DNA from: Chitinophagales bacterium | GTDB lineage: Bacteria; Bacteroidota; Bacteroidia; Chitinophagales; JADIYW01 | Direction: 5' to 3' | DNA: 64,000 nt | Assembly (NCBI GenBank): GCA_020636545.1 | Contig: JACJXS010000008.1 | Span: 124,001-188,000 of the forward strand | Shown here: piece by piece, positions 51,174 through 60,439 of the stretch | Layout: every line of letters starts with the position of its first letter | Numbering within the stretch: the stretch's first letter is position 1 | Translations under genes and position numbers: made by a program | The notes under the pieces: model-generated | Database searches by the model: none | The model's input: the letters and a program-made list of their open reading frames with translations, nothing else | Told to the model about the DNA's origin: nothing

Positions 51174-54100
51174 TTATCTAAATATTTGTTGCGGAGCAAC
51201 CATATTAGGTTCTATTGTTGGACTCTGAACATAATTTGGAAAAGCTTGATTCAACTGCTTCATGAAATCATTATCCTTATAATTAATAGCTAAATATTGC
51301 ATTCTTTGAATCATATCTTCAGCAGATTTTTTCTCATCAGCATATCTTTCAGCATAAGAATTATTTGGCAGTGAATAGAATCTCAAACAATCAGCCATAT
51401 CTTTTAAAAATAATTCTTTGATTTCTTTCGCACCTTCAGGCTTTCCAGCTCTATAATATAAATCTATCCATTGAATGGCTAAAATATTAAAGAAACGATT
51501 ATTCGGAGCGTAATATGGAGCATTTACATACTGATATTCTTTTTTAGCTTTATCTAGTACTTTAATTGCTTCATCATTCTTTCCATTTCTAATTAAATCA
51601 TCTGCTATTGAAAGATGTACACTTTTTTGACTATTCATAATCCTAGCGGAATTTTCATCAACAAACATTTCTCTTTCTCCTAATCCGCCATATTTGAATT
51701 TGTTTTGTACTAAATCAAAATTTTTATCTGTATTCATAGCCATAAAACCACGTTGGTTTTCTTCAAATTTTACAGGAACAATTCTATTAATCAATCCTTC
51801 TTGAATCATATATTTATCCAAACCTTGATAATAGGAGGATTCTACTGTATTTGCAAAACAAATAGGTCTGCTCCAATCTTCAGCAGCAATCATTGCTAAA
51901 ACAGCTAAATCATAGATAATAACTCTGTCTTTTCCTAAATCCCAAACTATTTCATCTGTGATTAGGTCTTTGTACTTATCAGGTACTACATTATTTTTAA
52001 GAGCAGCTTCTTTATTTACTTTTAATTTGAATTTAGTACTTGGAAAATAATTAACGGTTTCGCCACCTTGAGTTTGAGCTTTATATTTCATATCATCACT
52101 CAAAACAAAAGAAAGGATATTCGATAAATCATAATATTGATTTGGGTCTGCAAAACCCGATTGAGGATTATAAGACAGCACTTGTCTTGTACTTCCTCTG
52201 TATTTGTCAGGCGTAAAATCTTTTTGCAGAGGAATTGGAGTAGATTTGTTTTCTGCTCTAAATAACCCGTCAATATACCAATCAACACCTAATAAACTCA
52301 AATTTACGATTCTTACATCTGTTCTGATACCTTCAACCTCTTGAGCATACCAAAGTGGGTAAGTATCATTATCGCCTTGTGTAAATAGAATCGCATTTGG
52401 CGGACAACTTTCTAAATAATTACTGGCAAAATCTCTAGCCATAAATCTATTATGTCTGTTGTGATCATTCCAACCTTCTTTTCCCATAATATAAGGAACG
52501 CCCAAGAATAAAAGTGATACAGCTATACTTACAGGTAATGCTAGTCCTTTAGATTTTTCACGTATCCATTCTGCAACTGCCAATACTGCAAAGCCTATCC
52601 ATATACAGAAGGTATAAAATGAACCCACTAATGCATAATCTCTTTCTCTTGGTTCTCTTGGTGGTTCATTAATATAAATTATTAAAAATAATCCAGTATT
52701 TAAAAATAAGAGCAATAAAACTAAAGCATATTCTTTGCTTCTATTAACCATATAAACTAAGCCAATTAATCCTAAAATTAAAGGCAGTAAATAAAATTTA
52801 TTTCTTGCTTTCTGATTGGTAATTTGATAAGGTAAATTTTCTTGAGACCCTAATCTTGAATTGTCTATAAATGAAAGGCCTGAAAGCCAATCGCCATTGA
52901 TTTTTTGTGTACCTGCCATTCCTTGATAATCATCTTGTCGTCCAGCAAAATTCCACATAAAATATCGCCAATACATATAGCCAACTTGATAAGATAAAAA
53001 GTAACTTATATTATCGCTGAATGTTGGTGTTCCTTGAAAATCTGTCCAATATTGAAACAGTTGTTTTGCATTTGCTCCATCATTTGTTGGTCCCATTCTG
53101 GGGAAAAATAACATTTCCTCATCTTTATATTTATAAGCACGCTTGATGTCTTTAACCTCATATTTTTTTGTTTCCTTATTAGGATAAAGAACTTCACCTT
53201 TTTCATCAATAGCATAAGGTTGAGCGTCAAACATTGGGCCTTTTAACAATGGTCTTTCGCCATACTGCTCTCTGTTTAAGTAAGAAATAAGAGAATAGGC
53301 ATCAGATGGGTTGTTCATATTGATTGGAGGAAATGCCGTAGCACGAATTGGAACCATAGCATAAGAAGAGAAGCCAATAAAAATCACTAAAGCACAAATT
53401 GCAGATAATTGCATATCTGCATGTTTGATTTTATTGGCATAACGTATAATGGCTACTAAAATCCCAAAGAATAAGATAATAGCAAAAATTAAACCTGAAT
53501 TAAAAGGTAATCTTAAAATATTTACAGCAAAGTATTCAAATTTACTTGCTATTAATGGAGCTGTAGATACAACACCAACTTGTACTAATCCTAATACAAA
53601 GAAACCTACTATAAAAGCGATTATAAATCCTTTAATATTTGGTTCATATTTTCTAAAATAATAGATTAAAGCAGCAGCTGGAATCACTAATAAAGAAAGC
53701 AAGTGAACACCAATAGATAAGCCTATCATAAAACTTGCAAAGACCAACCATCTGTTAGCGTGTGGTTCATCTGCTTCTTCATCCCATTTCATGACTGCCC
53801 AGAAAGTGATAGAAATGAAAAATAATGATGCGGCATAAACCTCGCCTTCAACTGCCGAAAACCAAACTGAATCAGAAAATGAACAAGCTAAAGCACCAAC
53901 CAAACCACTGCCCATAATAGATATTACTCTGTCTGTAGTTAAATCTTCTTCATTGCGTGCAACAATTCTTTTTGCGATTATTGTAATAATCCAAAATAAG
54001 AACATAACCGCTCCAGCCGACATGACTGCTGATAAAAGGTTAATCATAAATGCAACGTGTGAAGGATCTGATGCAAATAAGGAAAATACCCTTCCCATCA

Positions 54101-54281
54101 TCAAAAATAAAGGTGCACCAGGAGGGTGAGCAATTTGCAACTTGTAGGCACAAGAAATAAACTCACCGCAATCCCATAAACTTCCTGCCGATTCTGCGGT
54201 AGAAGCATATTGCCATAATGAAATGGCGAATACAATTAACCCTAATAAAGTATTGATAATCTTATACTGCTTTAGTTTCAT
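51174..54281 (-). CDS. DUF2723 multipass membrane protein (GT-C, O-mannosyltransferase-like)
   Basis: The protein has 1035 residues. DUF2723 (GT117) proteins are large membrane glycosyltransferases related to protein O-mannosyltransferases and common in Bacteroidota. The signature ESAGSLWDCGEFISCAYKLQ and AHPPGAPLFLMMGRVFSLF holds the catalytic-type acidic residue in the first outer loop. About ten membrane segments follow, then a long soluble part with TQGDNDTYPLWYAQEV and VRIVNLSLLGVDWYI. It probably glycosylates secreted proteins. Its C-terminal 150 residues are helical, TPR-like. Confidence 0.92.
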   Translation of the reverse strand: MKLKQYKIINTLLGLIVFAISLWQYASTAESAGSLWDCGEFISCAYKLQIAHPPGAPLFLMMGRVFSLFASDPSHVAFMINLLSAVMSAGAVMFLFWIITIIAKRIVARNEEDLTTDRVISIMGSGLVGALACSFSDSVWFSAVEGEVYAASLFFISITFWAVMKWDEEADEPHANRWLVFASFMIGLSIGVHLLSLLVIPAAALIYYFRKYEPNIKGFIIAFIVGFFVLGLVQVGVVSTAPLIASKFEYFAVNILRLPFNSGLIFAIILFFGILVAIIRYANKIKHADMQLSAICALVIFIGFSSYAMVPIRATAFPPINMNNPSDAYSLISYLNREQYGERPLLKGPMFDAQPYAIDEKGEVLYPNKETKKYEVKDIKRAYKYKDEEMLFFPRMGPTNDGANAKQLFQYWTDFQGTPTFSDNISYFLSYQVGYMYWRYFMWNFAGRQDDYQGMAGTQKINGDWLSGLSFIDNSRLGSQENLPYQITNQKARNKFYLLPLILGLIGLVYMVNRSKEYALVLLLLFLNTGLFLIIYINEPPREPRERDYALVGSFYTFCIWIGFAVLAVAEWIREKSKGLALPVSIAVSLLFLGVPYIMGKEGWNDHNRHNRFMARDFASNYLESCPPNAILFTQGDNDTYPLWYAQEVEGIRTDVRIVNLSLLGVDWYIDGLFRAENKSTPIPLQKDFTPDKYRGSTRQVLSYNPQSGFADPNQYYDLSNILSFVLSDDMKYKAQTQGGETVNYFPSTKFKLKVNKEAALKNNVVPDKYKDLITDEIVWDLGKDRVIIYDLAVLAMIAAEDWSRPICFANTVESSYYQGLDKYMIQEGLINRIVPVKFEENQRGFMAMNTDKNFDLVQNKFKYGGLGEREMFVDENSARIMNSQKSVHLSIADDLIRNGKNDEAIKVLDKAKKEYQYVNAPYYAPNNRFFNILAIQWIDLYYRAGKPEGAKEIKELFLKDMADCLRFYSLPNNSYAERYADEKKSAEDMIQRMQYLAINYKDNDFMKQLNQAFPNYVQSPTIEPNMVAPQQIFR

Positions 54282-54297
54282 TCAGCTATTTTTTGCT

Positions 54298-54305
54298 CAA
54301 AAATA
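54298..54305 (-). promoter_or_regulatory. Candidate -7 element for the DUF2723 gene
   Basis: Minus-strand TATTTTTG fits TAnnTTTG and ends 16 nt before the ATG at 54281. No -33 TTG was found. Confidence 0.35.
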
Positions 54306-54397
54306 GTAAAAAAGTATAGATTATTTTGATTGGCTTGTAAATAGTTGTTAAAATGCTTTGATTAAAGTGACGTTTACTTTTATTATTGATACATAAT

Positions 54398-55015
54398 TTA
54401 CTTTCTAATTAGTGTGTTGTACCATTTATTCCACCTATTTATTATCTCTTTAATTTCTTTGCTCGGCATATTGGGTTTTATAATTCCGTACTCATTTTTA
54501 GAAAGCCTTTTAAGAATCCAACTCGCTCGTCCTGCAACTGTAAATATATCATCATCTATTTGATAGTTTAGGGTATTGTGTACCATATCGCCTGTTTTTA
54601 CTCTACTCCAAATAGTAACATCACTGGCATTAATTAAACCAACAAATGTAGTGTCCGATAAATCGTTGATTAATTTAGGAATGAGCCAACTATATCTTAT
54701 ACTATCCATAGCTGCCCAAAATGGAATTCTGAAAATATATTCGTAATCTTTTCTTGAATGTATAAAAGTTTCAATATCTTCTTTTGTATAATTTCGAATA
54801 TCACGCATCACAGAATCTTGACGCATTCCATAAGCGAAGGTAAATTCGCTATTTACAATGTTTAATTGTTTTTTGAAAGCAGTAGGCAATAATTCAAAAC
54901 TTAAAAATGGTTTATTTAAGTCATTTGCATTACTATTTAAAGTAGTCAGACATAAAGCAAATACTATAATATTCAGCAATAAGCAATAATAATTATGGGA
55001 AAGTCTTTTTTGCAT
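54398..55015 (-). CDS. Secreted hypothetical protein
   Basis: I do not recognise the family. The product has 205 residues with a signal peptide (core LLLNIIVFALCLTTLNSNAN). The mature part is alpha-rich, with DIRNYTKEDIETFIHSRKDY and FRIPFWAAMDSIRYSWLIPK. No lipobox, no metal motifs. It lies alone between the ABC-F and DUF2723 genes on the same strand. Confidence 0.65.
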   Translation of the reverse strand: MQKRLSHNYYCLLLNIIVFALCLTTLNSNANDLNKPFLSFELLPTAFKKQLNIVNSEFTFAYGMRQDSVMRDIRNYTKEDIETFIHSRKDYEYIFRIPFWAAMDSIRYSWLIPKLINDLSDTTFVGLINASDVTIWSRVKTGDMVHNTLNYQIDDDIFTVAGRASWILKRLSKNEYGIIKPNMPSKEIKEIINRWNKWYNTLIRK

Positions 55016-55063
55016 CCGCTATTTTACTTCAAATTATATGCCATCAATGGTTTAAAAAATTGA

Positions 55064-56917
55064 TTAAGCAAATTCACTTAATTCTAACCAACGCATTTCT
55101 TTTTCATCAAGTAAGTCAATGATTTCTTGTAAACGACTTGAAATATTCTGAATTTCATTGTGGTCTATTTTTCCAGAGCTTAATTGGGACGTTAATGTGC
55201 CCTTTTCTTCGCTAAGTTTTGAAATATCTTTTTCTAATTGATTAAGTTCCTGTTGCTCCTTAAAACTTAATTTTTTTTTAATTGTATCTGCATTTGTTTT
55301 TGTAGGTTGGATGGTAGGTTTTGCTTGAAGCTCTTTTTCTATTTTAAGTTGTTCTTTTAAATCCTCTCTATATTCTTTATAATTTCCTAAGAATGTTTTT
55401 ATTTTTCCATTTCCTTCAAAAACAAAAAGCCAATCTGTTAGTTTATCTAAAAAATATCTGTCGTGAGAAACAATAATCAAGCAGCCTTTATAATCCAATA
55501 AAAAATCTTCCAAAACATTTAATGTGAGAATATCTAAGTCGTTGGTTGGCTCATCTAGAATTAAAAAATTAGGATTTTTTATTAAGATAGTTAATAAATA
55601 TAACCTTCTTCTTTCGCCACCACTCAAAGTGGAAACATAATTATATTGTTGTTCTGGTGCAAATAAAAATCGCTCTAAAAGTTGTGAAGCGGAAAGTTGT
55701 CCACCTGCCACAGGAATATACTCCGCAATATCTTTAATTACTTCAATAACACGTTTGTCTTCTTTTAGATGCATACCGTTTTGATTGTAATAACCGAAAA
55801 CTATTGTTTCGCCAAGAACAATATTGCCATCATCAGGTTTTTCATTGCCTATGATAATATTTAATAAAGTAGATTTGCCACAACCATTTTTTCCAACAAT
55901 ACCAACTCTTTCTCCTCTTTGGAATTTATAAGAAAACTTATCTAATAAAGCTTTTTGTCCAAATTTTTTAGAAACGTTATGAAGTTCGACAATTTTGCCA
56001 CCCAAACGGTTCATTTTTATTTCAATTTCTACTTTTTTGTCTTGAGCTTTTTGTGTTGCAGCTTTTTTTACATTTTCAAAATTGTCTTCTCTTGATTTAG
56101 CTTTGGTTGTACGTGCTTTTGGTTGTCGTCGCATCCATTCCAATTCTTTTTTGTAAATATTCTGTGCTTTTTCTACATTCACACGTTGATGTTCTTCTCT
56201 AATTTCTTTATTTTCTAAATATTTACTATAATTTCCTTTGTGTTTGTATAACTGCATATCTTCCATTTCAAGAATATCAGTACAAATATTCTCTAGGAAA
56301 TACCTATCGTGCGTAATCATCAAAACAGTTATATTATCTCTCGATAAATACCCTTCCAGCCATTCAATCATATCTAAATCTAAGTGGTTGGTAGGTTCAT
56401 CAAGAACTAGTAAATCAGGTTGTTGTAACAAAAGTATTGCCAAGGCTAATCGTTTAATTTGCCCACCTGAAAATGTGCCTACCTTTTGTTCTAGATTATC
56501 AATTAAAAATCGAGAAAGTATTTGTTTTATTTGTTGCTCATAATCCCAAGCTTGCAATTTTTCCATTTCTTCCATAGCTTCATTTAAGTTACTATGTCCT
56601 GCTAATGCTTTCTCATAATTCAAACATACTTTTAGCAGCTCATTGTCGGAGCTTAAAATTGTTTCATATACAGTTTTGTCTTTATCAAAGATTGGATCTT
56701 GCACTAAAAAGCCTACTTTAATGTCTTTATGAAATTTTATTTCACCACTTTCAGGCGGTTCTAATCCTTGAAGAATTTTAATAAGAGAAGATTTACCAGA
56801 ACCATTTTTTGCAATCAATGCAATCTTTTGACCTTTGTCAATAAAAAAAGTAATATCTGTAAATAATAGACGTTCACCATAGTATTTACTGAGGTTCTGG
56901 ACAGAGAGATAATTCAT
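55064..56917 (-). CDS. uup: ABC-F family ATPase, Uup-like
   Basis: The protein has 617 residues and two ABC domains without membrane segments. Domain 1 has Walker A in ALIAKNGSGKSSLIK, signature FSGGQIKRLALAILLLQQP and Walker B LLVLDEPTNHLDLD. Domain 2 has GIVGKNGCGKSTLLN, TLSGGERRRLYLLTILIK and LDEPTNDLDILT. A charged linker lies between, and the C-terminal coiled coil (FKEQQELNQLEKDISKLSEE) is typical of Uup. ABC-F proteins act on ribosomes; Uup also affects DNA rearrangement. A resistance-type ABC-F is less likely given this C-terminus. Confidence 0.92.
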   Translation of the reverse strand: MNYLSVQNLSKYYGERLLFTDITFFIDKGQKIALIAKNGSGKSSLIKILQGLEPPESGEIKFHKDIKVGFLVQDPIFDKDKTVYETILSSDNELLKVCLNYEKALAGHSNLNEAMEEMEKLQAWDYEQQIKQILSRFLIDNLEQKVGTFSGGQIKRLALAILLLQQPDLLVLDEPTNHLDLDMIEWLEGYLSRDNITVLMITHDRYFLENICTDILEMEDMQLYKHKGNYSKYLENKEIREEHQRVNVEKAQNIYKKELEWMRRQPKARTTKAKSREDNFENVKKAATQKAQDKKVEIEIKMNRLGGKIVELHNVSKKFGQKALLDKFSYKFQRGERVGIVGKNGCGKSTLLNIIIGNEKPDDGNIVLGETIVFGYYNQNGMHLKEDKRVIEVIKDIAEYIPVAGGQLSASQLLERFLFAPEQQYNYVSTLSGGERRRLYLLTILIKNPNFLILDEPTNDLDILTLNVLEDFLLDYKGCLIIVSHDRYFLDKLTDWLFVFEGNGKIKTFLGNYKEYREDLKEQLKIEKELQAKPTIQPTKTNADTIKKKLSFKEQQELNQLEKDISKLSEEKGTLTSQLSSGKIDHNEIQNISSRLQEIIDLLDEKEMRWLELSEFA

Positions 56918-56953
56918 AAAAAACGATGAAACTTAATATTTTTTAATAGATGA

Positions 56954-56961
56954 CAAAGATA
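56954..56961 (-). promoter_or_regulatory. Candidate -7 element for the ABC-F gene
   Basis: Minus-strand TATCTTTG fits TAnnTTTG and lies 36 nt before the ATG at 56917. Confidence 0.4.
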
Positions 56962-57126
56962 AATAAGATTTGTGAAATATAAGATTTCTAAACAATATAC
57001 TTACTTATAATTAATAATAAAGAGTCATTTATTGATTTATTATTTCATATTGATTAAAAAAACATTAACAAAAATTAGCATTATTAAAAACTTATTGTAT
57101 ATTGCAACAGATAAATACAAATTATT

Positions 57127-60100
57127 ATGAACAAATTAACAAAAAACTTACTGGGATTAATGATGTTGCTGGTCAGTTTTGTTACCTATGCACAAACCGT
57201 CATAAGTGGCAAGGTATCTGATGAAGCAAAAGAGCCTGTAATTGGTGCAAATATTAGCATCAAAGGGACATCTGAAGGAACGATTACTGATATTGATGGT
57301 AATTTTGAATTATCAACAGAGCAATCAACTCCATTTACTATTGTTGTTACAATGGTAGGAATGGAAAATGTTGAAAAAGAAATTACAGGAAGTACATCTG
57401 GCTTAGACATTGGAATGAAAGAAGAACACAATATTTTAAATACTGTGGTTGTTTCTGCATCAAGAGTGGAAGAAAAAATATTAGAATCTCCAGTTACCAT
57501 TGAAAAGATGGATCAAAAAATGGTCAAACAATCTTCTTCAAATGATTATTATGATGATTTATCTAAATTAAAAGGTGTTCAGGTTATTAATGGATCAATG
57601 AACTTGACTTCGGTAAATACAAGAGGATTTGGGGGCATTTCAAATACTCGTTTTGTTCAGTTAATGGATGGAATGGATAATGCAGCACCATTATTAAATT
57701 TCCCTACTGGAAATATCGTTGGTATTGGTGAGTTAGACGTTCAGAATGTTGAATTAGTGCCAGGTGCAGCTTCTGCATTATATGGACCAAATGCTTTCAA
57801 TGGTATCTTATTAATGAATTCAAAAAACCCTTTTGATTCTCCAGGTTTCTCAGCACAAGTAAAAGGTGGCTTTGCAAGTGCTAGTAATGGCTATGGTACA
57901 AAACCATTAGGAAGTGTTGCTATGCGTGTTGGTCATGTATGGAAAAGAAAAGGGCAAGACTACGTGGCTATTAAATTTAATGCAAATGCATTCCAAGGTA
58001 CAGATTGGTATGCAAACGATATGTCCACAAGAGATGACAATGGTCCACTTGGTGCCCCAAATTATGATGGTATGAATGTATATGGAGATGAAACACCTAT
58101 TCAAGTTCCTTATGGTGGAATTAGAGGCAACTTAATTGCGAGTACTTCAGGTTCATTACAAAACAATCCTGCTTTTGTTAGTGCAGTTACAGCTGGTGTT
58201 ACGGCACAAGTTACCGCAGCTGTAACTCAGCAAGTAAATGCAAACAGACCAGCAATTGAAGCTGGTGTAACAGCAGTAGTAAGACAAAATGCTTATGATC
58301 AAGCAATTGCTAATGGTGCTGATGCCGCAACAGCAAATATGATGGCGGATACATATATTTCCTCACAAGATGGAATCACAATGATTCAAACTCAAACCAA
58401 TCTTAAAATACAACAGTTAATTCAACAAAATGTAGATGCTGTGTTACCTGGACAAATTGCAACTAATTTACCTATTCAGGCTACTAATACTGCAACTTCT
58501 AAAATTGATTCTATAAGTTCTTTATTGAATTTAGATGTTAGAAGAACTGGTTTAGGCGAACATAAGTTATATGATGCAATTAATGATAAAAATAAGGCAA
58601 CATCATTCAAGGGTGATGTAGGTATTTACTATAGACCATTTAAAGACAAGTCTTATGAGTTTTCTTACAATTATAGAATAGGCTTTGGTAATTCAGTTTA
58701 TCAAGGTACTGATAGATATGCACTAAGAAACTTTACCCAACAATTCCATAAAGCAGAAATTAAAGGAAAGGATTTCTTTATTCGTTCTTATTTGTCTCAA
58801 ACTAATGCTGGAAAATCATACAACTTGACAGCTTTAGGTTCATACACTAATGAAGGAATAAGTGGTACGAAAGCAGTATGGGCACCAACATATATTGCAA
58901 ATTATGCAGGTGTATTAATTCAAAATAGCATTTTAACTTCAGCTGCAAATACATTGGCAAATGCTGAAACATTGGTAGCACAAGCTCACCAAATTGCGAG
59001 AGCAGCTGCTGATAAACCTTGGAATGATTTAACGCCAGAACAACAACAAGCTTTAATTAATAAAGTTAGAAATGGTTTATTCCAACAAGGTGGGGCCGGC
59101 TTTATTGATCATTCTCGTTTGTTCCATACAGAAGGAATGGTAGATTTATCTCGATGGACAAATAAGATTGTAGATATTCAGATTGGTGGAAATCATAGAA
59201 TGTATAGTTTATTTACGAATGGTACTATATTTAATGAAGATCCAGATGGAACAGGTCATTTTAAAAGAATAAATATTCAAGAATATGGTGCATTCTTGCA
59301 ATTAAAAAGAAAATTATTCAAAGATGCATTAACATTACAAGGATCAATTCGTTTCGATAAAAATCAAAACTTTAAAGGGATTTGGTCGCCACGTATTGCT
59401 GCTGTGTTATCAGTAGGTAAAGACAAAATGCATAATATTCGTATGTCTTATCAAACTGGTTTCAGAAATCCAGATACTCAAGCACAATATATTTATTTCC
59501 CTGTTGCATCTATCTTATTAGGAGGAACAGAAGCAAATGCTGGAAGATACGGCATCTATAATGGTGGTGCATGGACTATGGATTCTTATAAAGCTAGACA
59601 ACAAGCTTTATTGTCTGGTAAATCACTTGCTTATGCTGATTCATTATTGGTTACTTCAGATATTGGATATGTAAAACCTGAAAGATTACAGGCTATTGAG
59701 TTAGGTTATAAAGCTATGTTTGCTAAGAAATTTATGATTGATATTAATGGTTATTTTAATATTTATGATGATTTTATTGGACAAATATTTGTTGTAAATA
59801 AAGATACAGCATATCATAAAGGACAAGCAATTGCACCAGGAACTACTTGGTATCCATATACAAATGTGGCAAGTAAAGTTTATTCTTATGGAGCAGGTAT
59901 CGGAGCTTCTTATGTATTACCAAAAAATATGTTGCTTAAAGCAAGTTATAACTGGATGGATTATACCATCTCTAAATCAAATGCAAGCGGTGGCTCTGAT
60001 GAAGATTTAGGATTTAATGCAGCTAATCACCAATTTTATGTTGGAATTAGTGGAGATAAAGTATGGAAAGGTTTAGGTTTTTCAGTTGATTACAGATGGC

Positions 60101-60366
60101 AGTCTAAGATAAATTATTTATCAAGTTTTGCTAGTGGAATTGTTAAATCTAGAGGAATCTTAGATGCAAATATCTCTTATAATATTGATAAGATATATAC
60201 ACAAGTCAAAGTTGGAGCAACAAATATTGCAGGTCCAAATTATTTCAGTAATATAGGTGGTCCTCTTATTGGTAGAACTTTTTATGTTGGTTTAACTTTT
60301 GATCAAGGAAAACAATGGAGAGAAAATTCAAGAAGAATTGAAACAGAAGGAAATACTTCTTTCTAA
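57127..60366 (+). CDS. TonB-dependent receptor with regulatory-like N-terminal domain and a long helical insert
   Basis: The protein has 1079 residues with a signal peptide (MNKLTKNLLGLMMLLVSFVT). A carboxypeptidase-regulatory-like domain (about 25-105) has ISGKVSDEAKEPVIGANISI and GTITDIDGNFEL. The plug domain (about 110-235) has SSNDYYDDLSKLKGVQVING and ELVPGAASALYGPNAFNGIL. The rest is a barrel ending in FYVGLTFDQGKQW. Residues about 345-465 form an unusual Ala/Val/Gln-rich helical insert (AVTAGVTAQVTAAVTQQVNA). No SusD gene follows, so it is not a standard SusCD pair. The ligand is unknown. Confidence 0.92.
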   Translation: MNKLTKNLLGLMMLLVSFVTYAQTVISGKVSDEAKEPVIGANISIKGTSEGTITDIDGNFELSTEQSTPFTIVVTMVGMENVEKEITGSTSGLDIGMKEEHNILNTVVVSASRVEEKILESPVTIEKMDQKMVKQSSSNDYYDDLSKLKGVQVINGSMNLTSVNTRGFGGISNTRFVQLMDGMDNAAPLLNFPTGNIVGIGELDVQNVELVPGAASALYGPNAFNGILLMNSKNPFDSPGFSAQVKGGFASASNGYGTKPLGSVAMRVGHVWKRKGQDYVAIKFNANAFQGTDWYANDMSTRDDNGPLGAPNYDGMNVYGDETPIQVPYGGIRGNLIASTSGSLQNNPAFVSAVTAGVTAQVTAAVTQQVNANRPAIEAGVTAVVRQNAYDQAIANGADAATANMMADTYISSQDGITMIQTQTNLKIQQLIQQNVDAVLPGQIATNLPIQATNTATSKIDSISSLLNLDVRRTGLGEHKLYDAINDKNKATSFKGDVGIYYRPFKDKSYEFSYNYRIGFGNSVYQGTDRYALRNFTQQFHKAEIKGKDFFIRSYLSQTNAGKSYNLTALGSYTNEGISGTKAVWAPTYIANYAGVLIQNSILTSAANTLANAETLVAQAHQIARAAADKPWNDLTPEQQQALINKVRNGLFQQGGAGFIDHSRLFHTEGMVDLSRWTNKIVDIQIGGNHRMYSLFTNGTIFNEDPDGTGHFKRINIQEYGAFLQLKRKLFKDALTLQGSIRFDKNQNFKGIWSPRIAAVLSVGKDKMHNIRMSYQTGFRNPDTQAQYIYFPVASILLGGTEANAGRYGIYNGGAWTMDSYKARQQALLSGKSLAYADSLLVTSDIGYVKPERLQAIELGYKAMFAKKFMIDINGYFNIYDDFIGQIFVVNKDTAYHKGQAIAPGTTWYPYTNVASKVYSYGAGIGASYVLPKNMLLKASYNWMDYTISKSNASGGSDEDLGFNAANHQFYVGISGDKVWKGLGFSVDYRWQSKINYLSSFASGIVKSRGILDANISYNIDKIYTQVKVGATNIAGPNYFSNIGGPLIGRTFYVGLTFDQGKQWRENSRRIETEGNTSF

Positions 60367-60385
60367 TTCATTAAGAAAAATAGTT

Positions 60386-60425
60386 AAAAAAGAAGGGCAA
60401 CTCTTTAGAGTTGCCCTTCTTTTTT
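60386..60425 (+). terminator. Strong terminator between TonB receptor and asnB
   Basis: A perfect 18-bp stem (core GAAGGGCAACTC / GAGTTGCCCTTC) with a TTTA loop, flanked by A- and T-runs. Its end is only 14 nt before the asnB start. Confidence 0.93.
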
Positions 60426-60439
60426 GTACCTTGCAGTGT

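Noticed and set aside
60299..60439. Longer N-terminus for asnB starting inside the receptor gene
   Set aside because: It would place 47 residues before the catalytic Cys2 and run through the terminator hairpin.
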